NCBI GenBank assembly: GCA_934438075.1 | Contig: CAKSBF010000001.1 | Span: 124,001 to 188,000 of the forward strand | DNA from: an uncultured Clostridia bacterium | GTDB lineage: Bacteria > Bacillota > Clostridia > UBA1381 > UBA9506 | Direction of reading: 5' to 3' | DNA length: 64,000 nucleotides | In this document: positions 17,373-24,671 of the stretch, one piece after another | Layout: each line of letters opens with the position of its first letter | Numbering within the stretch: position 1 is the stretch's first letter | The notes under the pieces: generated by a model | Databases searched by the model: none | What the model was told of the DNA's origin: nothing | Seen by the model: only the letters and a program-made list of their open reading frames with translations | Translations under genes and position numbers: made by a program

Positions 17373-18360
17373 CCATTCCCTCCCGAATATTCATTAATAA
17401 TTCCATGGCAGAAGCAGCCGCACTCGCATTGCCGGCAAGTCTCCTCTGATATTCCAATACAGTATCCATCGCTTTTACCAACGATTTTTTGGAAAAGTTT
17501 TTTGCACATTCTTTAATCTCATACAGTCTGTCACGGCACAAAATCTGTTTTTGCAAATTAATCTTTTCAAACAGGCAATCCCGCAGGAAAATCAGCATAA
17601 AATCAATAATAAAATCCACCCTGTCCTTATTTTCCAGCAGAAAACTTTCAAAATCAACCACAGCAGCATTTGACCGAAGCAAAGCTGTTATATGACGAAG
17701 TGTCAAGCGATATAATTCCGAAAAATCATCATCGTCCAAAAGTTTTTGCCCTCTTCCGATAATCCCCTGCGAAAACATCGCCGCAAACTGCAGCCTTTCC
17801 TCCGGTTTATCGGAATGTGATTTAAAGTACCGATAGACCTCATCATACGGAAGCGGAAGAAACGGAAGTTCAATTGAACGGGAAAGCACCGTATCTAAAA
17901 GCATACCCGCCTTCGGTGTTAAAATAATAAACACTGCATATGGCGGCGGTTCCTCCAATATCTTCAGTAAACCGTTTTGCGCACCGACCGTCAGCAGCCC
18001 GCCGTCTTCAATAATAAATATTTTTTTATCCGCCAAAAACGGCTTGACATACACCTTTTCCACGATTTGTTCGCGCACCTCATCAATACCAATGGAAGCC
18101 TTATCTTTTTGTCTGCGAACATAAATCACATCCGGATGATTCATAGTGCTTGTTTTTGCACATGCACCACAGTGACCGCAGGGAATTTTCCCCTCGCTCT
18201 CACACAACAGCGCCGCCGCAAAAATCTGCGCTGTCGTCTTTTTTCCGATACCATCCGCACCTTCAAATACGTAGGAATTTAAAGCGTTCCCGCTTTTTGC
18301 TGTCTTTTCAAGCTTAGCTTTTAGCCGGACGTTGCCGTAAATATCATCAAAATTCAGCAC
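17344..18360 (-). CDS. holB: DNA polymerase III delta-prime subunit HolB
   Basis: Clamp-loader subunit of the replicative polymerase. The 338-aa protein has an AAA+ N-terminal half with P-loop GADGIGKKTTAQIFA and a four-cysteine zinc module (CESEGKIPCGHCGAC). It also has FIIEDGGLLTVGAQNGLLKILEEPPP and the LSRSIELPF sensor region. The C-terminal half is helical and divergent. The start appears to be GTG at 18360, 6 bp after darA, with only a weak ribosome site, so coupling to darA is likely. Confidence 0.92.
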   Translation of the reverse strand: MLNFDDIYGNVRLKAKLEKTAKSGNALNSYVFEGADGIGKKTTAQIFAAALLCESEGKIPCGHCGACAKTSTMNHPDVIYVRRQKDKASIGIDEVREQIVEKVYVKPFLADKKIFIIEDGGLLTVGAQNGLLKILEEPPPYAVFIILTPKAGMLLDTVLSRSIELPFLPLPYDEVYRYFKSHSDKPEERLQFAAMFSQGIIGRGQKLLDDDDFSELYRLTLRHITALLRSNAAVVDFESFLLENKDRVDFIIDFMLIFLRDCLFEKINLQKQILCRDRLYEIKECAKNFSKKSLVKAMDTVLEYQRRLAGNASAAASAMELLMNIREGMDDKGNWSQI

Positions 18361-18366
18361 AACAGC

Positions 18367-18696
18367 CTACACTTTCTCAAAGCGCTCTACATCTACGACA
18401 AAAATGGTGGCTCCGCCTGTTTCAATTTCTTCTGGATATGCAGTGTAATCAACCGCTGTCCCCAAATATGGTTCCGGCGTGAAAACTACCTGTCTTCGCT
18501 TCATGCTGTGTTTGGAAATCACATCCACCACCGACTGCACCTGTTCCTCTGAGGTACCCACCAGCAACGTCGTATTGCCCGCACGCAAAAAGCCGCCCGT
18601 TGACGCCATTTTAGTTACGGAAAAGCCCGCCTTGTTCAGCTCTCTCATCACCAGATTGCCGTCCTCGTTATTCACGATTGCAAAAACCAGCTTCAT
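18367..18696 (-). CDS. darA: Cyclic-di-AMP receptor DarA (YaaQ/PstA)
   Basis: PII-like small protein of 109 aa that binds cyclic di-AMP. It starts MKLVFAIVNNEDG, followed by ELNKAGFSVTKMASTGGFLRAGNTTLLVG, the swapped loop with KRRQVVFTP, and GGATIFVVDVERFEKV at the C terminus, all close to YaaQ/PstA. Its downstream signalling partner is unknown even in Bacillus. A consensus AAGGAGG precedes the ATG. It is followed immediately by holB and ricT, as in Bacillus. Confidence 0.93.
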   Translation of the reverse strand: MKLVFAIVNNEDGNLVMRELNKAGFSVTKMASTGGFLRAGNTTLLVGTSEEQVQSVVDVISKHSMKRRQVVFTPEPYLGTAVDYTAYPEEIETGGATIFVVDVERFEKV

Positions 18697-18738
18697 TTCT
18701 GCCGCCTCCTTTTAACACATTTTTAATAAGCCCTTCTT

Positions 18739-20286
18739 CTACCAAAGAAAAACACTGTTTCGCTCCGCATCCCAATGAACATCTCTGGAAAGAACTCCTT
18801 CCCACACGGCACGAAGCGGAATGTAAACCTCCCCATCCGTTTGTAAAACCGGATGTTTTACGTCAATATAGCTCGTATACGCCTCCGAATCCGATTGGAA
18901 CACACTGCTGCCGACCGAGGTGTAATAACATTTGCCCCATTGGTACAGGCATACCATATCATCATAAACCCCATACTTAAGCCAATTAGAACCAAGAGCA
19001 GAAATTGGAATATACAGCGCACCGTTTATCAGTTTCGGCTTTGACTCTGCAAAATGCTGCCGATAGGAATGTACAAAGACAGTAACGCTGCCGTCTGCTG
19101 CCGGCAAGGTAACGTTATCAATATAGTCGGGATCTTCATTTTCAAACGTTCCATAGAGGTTTGCTTGCTGCTCATCACGCGCTTTGCTCCACTCTGAAAA
19201 TAAAATTGTCTTTTTGCCATCAACTTTTGGTATATCAATTTCGGCAATTTCATTTATTTCCGAAAGTTTTGTCTGTGAGTATAACTGACCCGAAAGAATG
19301 AACGGGGTTTCATCACTTGCACAGTCTGTGAAAAGCTCTCTCAATTTTACCATATCAAGGCGCAAATCAATGGTTGATTCCGTTGTATCGGGATATCCCT
19401 TTTTACCCATGGAAACGTTTATGACAATACCCTCGCTGCCAAGCAGTGAAATGGTATCCAGCTTTGCAAAGAAATCATCTGCTTCCGCTTTCGCTTCTTT
19501 TATATCCATGTTAAAAAATTCATCCAAACCGCTGCCAACAGCTTCAGCAATCTCTTCGCCAAATACCTTGCTGTAAAACTCTATCGCCGCACTGTACAAT
19601 ATTTTGACGTCACCTCTGGCGGTCTCATCAGTCAAATAGGTATCTGCCAGGGATTTCAAAATAGCCTTCAGGTTTTCGTCCGAAACATGCACCGTATAAA
19701 GATTGCCGTTCTTTTGTACCACATCGGGCAGAGATGTCTTTGGCAAATAATTTTTCAAAAACGTATAAACTGAAGACATCAACTGTTTCGCGGCACCCTG
19801 CGGAATACTTCCGGCAGTTTTTGCCTGCGCTTTGTCTGTCCACCCGCTCAGCCAAGAGCTTGTATCCATCTCAACATATTCCGCATTCATATATTGCTGC
19901 GGTAAAAATGCTTTGGCAACTGTTGGAATATCACAAATAATATTTCCGTTTTCTGTCAGGTAGCTGTGAAAGGCAAATGTTGTATTTTTCGTGCTGACAC
20001 AAAACAGATTAGCGCTCTGACCTTCACAGTACCGCACATCATAATCCATTTTCACATCATTAAGCGCATTGATAACAGAGGGCAGGTACAAGAATGTACT
20101 TTCCTCCCAATCCTCCGGCACCTCTGCATCAAGCTGAAGGTGAAGACTTCCGCTCTGATGATAAGAAGATAAGTCTAAGAGCTTTTCCTGCATAGTAAGG
20201 TAAGACATCCCGTCTGCATTACATGCGCTTAAGGCAAGCACCATAAAACATAACAATATTAGCATCAATCTGCTTCGTATTTTCAT
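18739..20286 (-). CDS. Lipoprotein with C-terminal stalk (copper amine oxidase N-type) domain
   Basis: Secreted lipoprotein of 515 aa: a basic start, hydrophobic segment and lipobox LSAC predict cleavage and lipidation at that Cys. The central 300 residues have alternating helices and strands and I do not recognise them. The last 90 residues match the copper-amine-oxidase N-terminal/stalk domain found in many Clostridia surface proteins: ALYIPISALGSNWLKYGV and, at the end, GEVYIPLRAVWEGVLSRDVHW. That domain is a structural or anchoring module; no oxidase core is present. The ATG at 20286 has GAGGTG 6 bp before it; a TTG at 20307 is less likely. It lies 33 bp after the glycosyltransferase gene. 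Confidence 0.8.
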   Translation of the reverse strand: MKIRSRLMLILLCFMVLALSACNADGMSYLTMQEKLLDLSSYHQSGSLHLQLDAEVPEDWEESTFLYLPSVINALNDVKMDYDVRYCEGQSANLFCVSTKNTTFAFHSYLTENGNIICDIPTVAKAFLPQQYMNAEYVEMDTSSWLSGWTDKAQAKTAGSIPQGAAKQLMSSVYTFLKNYLPKTSLPDVVQKNGNLYTVHVSDENLKAILKSLADTYLTDETARGDVKILYSAAIEFYSKVFGEEIAEAVGSGLDEFFNMDIKEAKAEADDFFAKLDTISLLGSEGIVINVSMGKKGYPDTTESTIDLRLDMVKLRELFTDCASDETPFILSGQLYSQTKLSEINEIAEIDIPKVDGKKTILFSEWSKARDEQQANLYGTFENEDPDYIDNVTLPAADGSVTVFVHSYRQHFAESKPKLINGALYIPISALGSNWLKYGVYDDMVCLYQWGKCYYTSVGSSVFQSDSEAYTSYIDVKHPVLQTDGEVYIPLRAVWEGVLSRDVHWDAERNSVFLW

Positions 20287-20319
20287 TGCCCGCACCTCTT
20301 CTTTCAACCCTCTGTGTTA

Positions 20320-21432
20320 TTATTTCTGACTAATTTCAATTAAAAATTCACCCATATCTCGTGCCGAATATGGTTTCGCAAGATATTTCATGTTTTCCTT
20401 CAGCTGCTGCAGGCGATATGGATGATGAATTACCTGATAAATTGCCTCATCCACGGTAAAGGTTTCACTGATAGACATTGCTGCACCGGTGTTAAGCATA
20501 AACTCCTCATTGCGGTCCTCCTGGCCCGGAATCGGATCAAGCATAATAATCGGCAGATTTTTCGCCAGTGCCTCTGAAGTAGAGAGTCCGCCCGGCTTGG
20601 TTATAATGCAGTCCGCGGCATCCATCAATACATCTACATTGTGTGTAAAGCCATAGTTAATAATATGCTTTTGCTTTTTCATTTTATCAATGCGCATTTT
20701 CAGCTTCTTATTATTACCGCAGACAGTAATTAACTGAATATCTTCATTTAAAGCATCCAACCGTCTGATATTGTCCATCGTGTCATTACCGTAACCCATA
20801 GAGCCCATCATCAAAAGTACGGTAAATTTATTCTCCAGTCCCAATTCACGCCTTGCTTCTGCCTGCGGAATCTTCTGTGCAAATTTCGGTGAAATCGGTA
20901 TTCCAAAAGGCTTTACCTTTTCCTGCGGATAGCCCTTGCGCATAGTTTGGTAATCCAAAAGCTCCGTTGCAGTAATATAGTAGTCAATATCCACATCCTC
21001 CCAAAACGGATGCACGGTAAAGTCGGTAATAACGGCAACAGATTTTGCACGAAACGGATATTTTCTTTTTAAATAACTGATGGCAATGGCAGAGAAAATA
21101 TGCGTTGCCACAATCACATCAGGATTATATTCCTTCAGATATTTCATTAGTTTTTTATTTAAAATAGATTTCACCAGCTTACCCACGCTGGAATTTTTCG
21201 TAATGTCTCTTTTTTCAGCCAACCCGTAGAAAGTACCATATACCTTCGGAGTGGCAATCGTAGAAATCAAATATGCATTTGACAGCGAATCTGCCAAAAG
21301 TGTACTGACATTATCCACAACATCAAGTGTTCTGCACTCTATTCCTTCCTTATCTGCATAGTAGTCCTCCAGCGCCTTGCAGGTCTGATGATGCCCCTGT
21401 CCTGTCGGCACCGATAAAAACAAAATACGCAT
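20320..21432 (-). CDS. GT28-type processive glycosyltransferase (MGDG synthase/UgtP-like)
   Basis: The 370-aa protein is built like MurG and UgtP. The N-terminal acceptor domain starts RILFLSVPTGQGHHQTCKAL and has the MGDG-synthase-type VVDNVSTLLADSLSNAY. The C-terminal donor domain has VLLMMGSMGYGND and DCIITKPGGLSTSEALAKN, then LDPIPGQEDRNEEFM. Such enzymes transfer glucose or galactose from a UDP-sugar to diacylglycerol at the membrane face, making glycolipids that can anchor lipoteichoic acid. The sugar cannot be read from sequence. It is first in its operon, with its own promoter at 21491-21519. The ATG has GGGAGGAG upstream. Confidence 0.87.
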   Translation of the reverse strand: MRILFLSVPTGQGHHQTCKALEDYYADKEGIECRTLDVVDNVSTLLADSLSNAYLISTIATPKVYGTFYGLAEKRDITKNSSVGKLVKSILNKKLMKYLKEYNPDVIVATHIFSAIAISYLKRKYPFRAKSVAVITDFTVHPFWEDVDIDYYITATELLDYQTMRKGYPQEKVKPFGIPISPKFAQKIPQAEARRELGLENKFTVLLMMGSMGYGNDTMDNIRRLDALNEDIQLITVCGNNKKLKMRIDKMKKQKHIINYGFTHNVDVLMDAADCIITKPGGLSTSEALAKNLPIIMLDPIPGQEDRNEEFMLNTGAAMSISETFTVDEAIYQVIHHPYRLQQLKENMKYLAKPYSARDMGEFLIEISQK

Positions 21433-21490
21433 GAATGCTCCTCCCTGAATTTATACTGCTGTCGCAAGACATACCTCGTCTATAATATAT

Positions 21491-21519
21491 ATTTTATATC
21501 TTTTTCTTGCTTTTTTCAA
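21491..21519 (-). promoter_or_regulatory. Sigma-A promoter of the glycosyltransferase-darA-holB-ricT operon
   Basis: TTGAAA (21519-21514), a 17-bp spacer and TAAAAT (21496-21491) lie on the minus strand about 60 bp before the ATG at 21432. A TATATTATA tract lies just downstream. Confidence 0.65.
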
Positions 21520-21561
21520 TAGATAATTTATTAATTTTAAAATAAAGTCTTAAATACCGAA

Positions 21562-21592
21562 AGGGAGCGTTAACTATGCAAGCACGCTCCCT
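21562..21592 (-). terminator. Terminator after ybaB
   Basis: AGGGAGCGT (21562-21570) pairs with ACGCTCCCT (21584-21592). The minus-strand T-run is short, while the plus-strand side reads GCGTTTTTC. It lies between the ybaB stop and the promoter of the next operon. Confidence 0.65.
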
Positions 21593-21622
21593 GCGTTTTT
21601 CTTTTCTTGTTTTGACCGCCCC

Positions 21623-21967
21623 TTAGAACAGGCCCGGCATATTAATTCCGCCGGTAATAGCGCCCATGCCTTCCTCCATCATGTCGCTGACTTTCTGACT
21701 TGCTTCATTCACCGCCGCCATAATGAGGTCCTCCAACATCTCCACGTCTTCAGGATCTACAACCTCGGGCTTAATCTTCACACTGACAATTTCCTTGTTG
21801 CCTTTCATTGTCACTGTTACTGCGCCGCCTCCGGCTGCTGCCTCAACGGTCTTTTCTTCCAGCTCTGTTTGAACGCGTTCCATTTCCTCCTGCATTTTTT
21901 TTGCCTGACGCAGCATGGTGTTCATGTTGTTGTTACCGCCTCCGGTAAACTTATTGCCGTTTGCCAT
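21623..21967 (-). CDS. ybaB: Nucleoid-associated protein YbaB/EbfC
   Basis: Small DNA-binding protein of 114 aa. It has a glycine/asparagine-rich start, a long amphipathic helix (about 15-40: MLRQAKKMQEEMERVQ), the family core GAVTVTMKGNKEIVSVKI, and a C-terminal helix ending in Gly-rich GAITGGINMPGLF. YbaB dimers bind DNA without strict sequence preference. Pairing with dnaX upstream is conserved across bacteria. The ATG follows GGAGGG. The 138 bp between dnaX and ybaB holds nothing I can name. Confidence 0.95.
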   Translation of the reverse strand: MANGNKFTGGGNNNMNTMLRQAKKMQEEMERVQTELEEKTVEAAAGGGAVTVTMKGNKEIVSVKIKPEVVDPEDVEMLEDLIMAAVNEASQKVSDMMEEGMGAITGGINMPGLF

Positions 21968-22105
21968 AATTAATTCCCTCCGTAAAATTTGTTCAAGATA
22001 GGAGCTGTGAAAAAAATATCACACAAAACGATTACCGCCGTTTCAAATAGATGCGTCTTTTTTGCCGCTATTTCTCCTCTGCTCCATAATAATATGTTTC
22101 ACACC

Positions 22106-23827
22106 TCAGATAATTTCTATCTCACTGTGTGTTTTTGACAGTCTTTCCAATTTTGCAAGCGGGTCTTCCTTGGGCTCATCTTCGCCCACTTCCTTCTGAG
22201 AAAAACATGCAACCGCAAGCGTTTCCCCTGTTACTGCCTGCACCGCTTTCTCTACCAGTTCCAAATTGCTCGGTTTTGCCAACACTCGTTTGCTCATCAT
22301 CTCGTTTTCGCCAAACACTAGCCCGAGACGCCCGTGTATCATTTTCACTTTTGCCTTTTTCAGATGTGAAAATATCGGCATGCCGCCGTTAGTTTTTACG
22401 TACGAAATAATTTCGTTCCATTTTTCAACTGCCACGCAGTGCTCCGCCATCTCATTTTCCTGCGGGGATTTACTTTGACTCCCCTCAGTCTCACGCGGCT
22501 TTGTCTGCGGATTCTGGCGGATCATTTCCGGATAAAATTCTTCCTCCGGCGGCGGTTCCTGCGGCAACGGAATATCGTCCAAAGGTGCAGCTTCTCCGCT
22601 GCCCTGCTGTGACACTTCCTGCCCGACAGCACCATTTTCCTCTGCCGGCTGCGGCTGTTGCCGCTGCACAGCAACACCCTCCTGCAATTGTTTTTCCAGA
22701 CCTGCAACACGGTCTAACAAAGCTTCATACGAATTTTCCACCATCGGATCGCAAAGTTTCACCAAAGCCAATTCATAAATAGTTCTGGAAAAACCGGAAA
22801 GCCGTGCCGATGCCACGGACTGGTTTAAAATATTCAATGCATGAACCAGCTTTTCCCGCGTTACCTTCGGTGCCAGTTTCTTCATTTTTTCCAGTTTCTC
22901 AGCAGAAAGTTTTAGCAATTTTTCCGGAGCACTGACCAATTTGACAATCAGCATATCACGCAGAAAAGCAATAAAACTTTCCATAAATACGCCAATCTCT
23001 TTTCCCGCCAATAAAGCCTCATCCAAAATAGAAAGCGCCGCTTCACCGTCATTTTGCGCTACCGCATCCGTTAGCCGGAACAGCGCGCTGTCGTCGGCAA
23101 TACCAATAATACTGACAATATCATCATAGGTAATTTCTTCCTCACCAAAGCCCAGACACTGATCTAAAATACTCAGCGAGTCACGCATGGAGCCATCGCC
23201 AAGCTCCGCAACCAAGGCAAGACCTTCCTCTGTCACTTTCCTGCCGTCTCCCGCCAATATCGTTTTCAGGCGTGTTACGATATCAGCATTGGTAATCCTG
23301 CGAAAGTCAAAGCGCTGACAGCGCGAAAGCACCGTAGCCGGTACTTTATTTAATTCCGTAGTTGCCAAAATGAAAAGCACATGCGGCGGCGGCTCCTCCA
23401 AGGTTTTCAGCAGCGCATTGAATGCTTGCGTAGTCACCATGTGTACCTCATCAATAATATACACTTTTTTCCGTGCCACCGACGGCAAAAACATAACGTC
23501 ATCAATGATATCACGTATATTTTCAACCTTGTTTCTGGATGCACCATCAAGCTCCACCACGTCCAAAATAGACTCATCCAAAATACCGCGGCATACCTCA
23601 CACTCATTACACGGGTTGCCATCCTTTGGATTTAAGCAGTTTACAGCCCGCGCTAAAATCTTTGCTGTGGAAGTTTTTCCGGTTCCGCGTGTTCCGCAAA
23701 ACAGGTAAGCATGCGCCAGCTTGCCGTTTATAATCTCATTTTTCAGCGTTCGGGTAATATGCTCCTGCCCCACAACATCATCAAAGGTAAGCGGACGCCA
23801 CTTCCGATAAAGCGCCTGATAAGCCAA
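22106..23827 (-). CDS. dnaX: DNA polymerase III tau/gamma subunit DnaX
   Basis: Clamp-loader ATPase of 573 aa. It has P-loop GTRGTGKTSTAKILA, a zinc module (CLNPKDGNPCNECEVC), IIDEVHMVT, ALLKTLEEPPPHVLF and LSRCQRFDFRRI. The collar domain is about 230-370. A Pro/Gln/Glu-rich linker follows (about 385-460), then the C-terminal domain that in other species binds the polymerase. I saw no obvious A-run slippery site for a short gamma form. The start is TTG (23827), with GGGAGGTG 8 bp upstream. The SRP RNA gene lies just upstream on the same strand. Confidence 0.95.
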   Translation of the reverse strand: MAYQALYRKWRPLTFDDVVGQEHITRTLKNEIINGKLAHAYLFCGTRGTGKTSTAKILARAVNCLNPKDGNPCNECEVCRGILDESILDVVELDGASRNKVENIRDIIDDVMFLPSVARKKVYIIDEVHMVTTQAFNALLKTLEEPPPHVLFILATTELNKVPATVLSRCQRFDFRRITNADIVTRLKTILAGDGRKVTEEGLALVAELGDGSMRDSLSILDQCLGFGEEEITYDDIVSIIGIADDSALFRLTDAVAQNDGEAALSILDEALLAGKEIGVFMESFIAFLRDMLIVKLVSAPEKLLKLSAEKLEKMKKLAPKVTREKLVHALNILNQSVASARLSGFSRTIYELALVKLCDPMVENSYEALLDRVAGLEKQLQEGVAVQRQQPQPAEENGAVGQEVSQQGSGEAAPLDDIPLPQEPPPEEEFYPEMIRQNPQTKPRETEGSQSKSPQENEMAEHCVAVEKWNEIISYVKTNGGMPIFSHLKKAKVKMIHGRLGLVFGENEMMSKRVLAKPSNLELVEKAVQAVTGETLAVACFSQKEVGEDEPKEDPLAKLERLSKTHSEIEII

Positions 23828-23871
23828 AGCCGAACACCTCCCGAAACATTAAAGCAAATAATTTTTTAAGC

Positions 23872-23901
23872 TAAAAAAAAAGCCGTACTTTTTATACAGC
23901 T
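23872..23901 (-). terminator. Terminator after the SRP RNA
   Basis: On the minus strand AGCTGTA, a 7-nt loop and TACGGCT form a stem (one G-U pair, 23901-23881), followed by eight T (23880-23873). It separates the SRP RNA from dnaX, which may still be read through. Confidence 0.8.
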
Positions 23902-23907
23902 GTTTTA

Positions 23908-24030
23908 GTTCACGCCGGGAGAACCTGCATCACACTCAAGATTCCGCTTATCGCTGCTTGGTTCCCCACCTGACGAGGTTCACGGGCTCAAGTTGCGCAG
24001 GACCCGGCAGACAGCGCCGAAACGCTGAAC
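23908..24030 (-). ncRNA. ffs: Signal recognition particle RNA (4.5S/scRNA, small bacterial type)
   Basis: The minus strand at 23974-23946 reads GTCAGGTGGGGAACCAAGCA followed by GCGATAAGC. This is SRP domain IV, with the symmetric loop (GUCAGG / AAGCAGC) that binds Ffh and a GGAA tetraloop. The long outer helix is visible as GCCGGGTCCTGC (24008-23997) against GCAGGTTCTCCCGGC near the 3' end. The usual CC/GG pairs flanking the tetraloop are swapped to GG/CC. A perfect promoter upstream and a terminator downstream define the ends approximately. The upstream-of-dnaX position is common in bacteria. Confidence 0.93.
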
Positions 24031-24036
24031 AAAATT

Positions 24037-24065
24037 ATTATAGCATACGTATGTTTTTTTTTCAA
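24037..24065 (-). promoter_or_regulatory. Sigma-A promoter of SRP RNA (and dnaX-ybaB)
   Basis: TTGAAA (24065-24060), a 17-bp spacer made of A9 and CATACGTATGC, and TATAAT (24042-24037) lie on the minus strand. The predicted start falls at about 24030, the 5' end of the RNA. It is divergent from the ybaK promoter. Confidence 0.8.
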
Positions 24066-24094
24066 CTGTTTTTTCATAAATTCCGTACTTTTTG

Positions 24095-24123
24095 TTGACA
24101 AACCCTCTTTTTATCATTAAAAT
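24095..24123 (+). promoter_or_regulatory. Sigma-A promoter of ybaK
   Basis: Consensus TTGACA (24095-24100), a 17-bp spacer and TAAAAT (24118-24123). The GTG start at 24143 leaves a leader of only about 12 nt. Confidence 0.75.
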
Positions 24124-24142
24124 AATATTCGAGGTGAGAAAC

Positions 24143-24619
24143 GTGGCAAATGTAAAAACCAATGCCATGCGCATTGTAGAAAAAGAAAAAATATCTCATT
24201 CGTTCCATACCTACGATGCCGGAGACGGTGCCATTGACGGTGTCTCCGTTGCACATAAAATGGGCCAGGACGAGCGAAAAGTTTATAAAACACTGGTGAC
24301 GAAAGGCTGCGGCCGGGATTACTACGTGTTTGTCCTGCCGGTTGCCGCAGAATTAAATCTTAAAGCGGCGGCACGTGCTGTTGGCGAAAAATCTGTAGAA
24401 ATGATTCCCGTAAAAGATATCAACAAAGTCACGGGGTACATTCGCGGCGGCTGTTCACCCATCGGCATGAAAAAAGAATACCGCACCGTCATTGATTCTT
24501 CGTGTCTCTCTTTGGATACCATGATTTTTTCCGGTGGGAAAATCGGTTTTCAAATTGAAATGGCTCCCGGCGATCTCATCAGCCTTGTTCATGCGCAAAC
24601 TGCTGAAATTACGGCATAA
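24143..24619 (+). CDS. ybaK: Cys-tRNA(Pro)/Cys-tRNA(Cys) deacylase YbaK/EbsC
   Basis: Trans-editing enzyme that hydrolyses cysteine mischarged on tRNA-Pro. The 158-aa protein has the YbaK fold hallmarks: KTNAMRIVEKEKI, VYKTLVTKG, the catalytic-site lysine region PVAAELNLKAAARAVG, TGYIRGGCSPIGMKK with its conserved GxxSPxG, and the closing GKIGFQIEMAPGDL. The start is GTG at 24143, with GAGGTGAG just before it; longer in-frame readings would begin inside the promoter. It is a single gene between its own promoter and the terminator at 24629. Confidence 0.94.
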   Translation: MANVKTNAMRIVEKEKISHSFHTYDAGDGAIDGVSVAHKMGQDERKVYKTLVTKGCGRDYYVFVLPVAAELNLKAAARAVGEKSVEMIPVKDINKVTGYIRGGCSPIGMKKEYRTVIDSSCLSLDTMIFSGGKIGFQIEMAPGDLISLVHAQTAEITA

Positions 24620-24628
24620 TCAAAGAAA

Positions 24629-24662
24629 AGGGGTTGTAAAATGCACACATTTTACAACCCCT
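24629..24662. terminator. Bidirectional terminator between ybaK and the YcdB/YcdC-SLH gene
   Basis: AGGGGTTGTAAAATG (24629-24643) pairs with CATTTTACAACCCCT (24648-24662), 14-15 bp with a short loop. It serves two convergent genes. Confidence 0.85.
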
Positions 24663-24671
24663 GATTTTATC

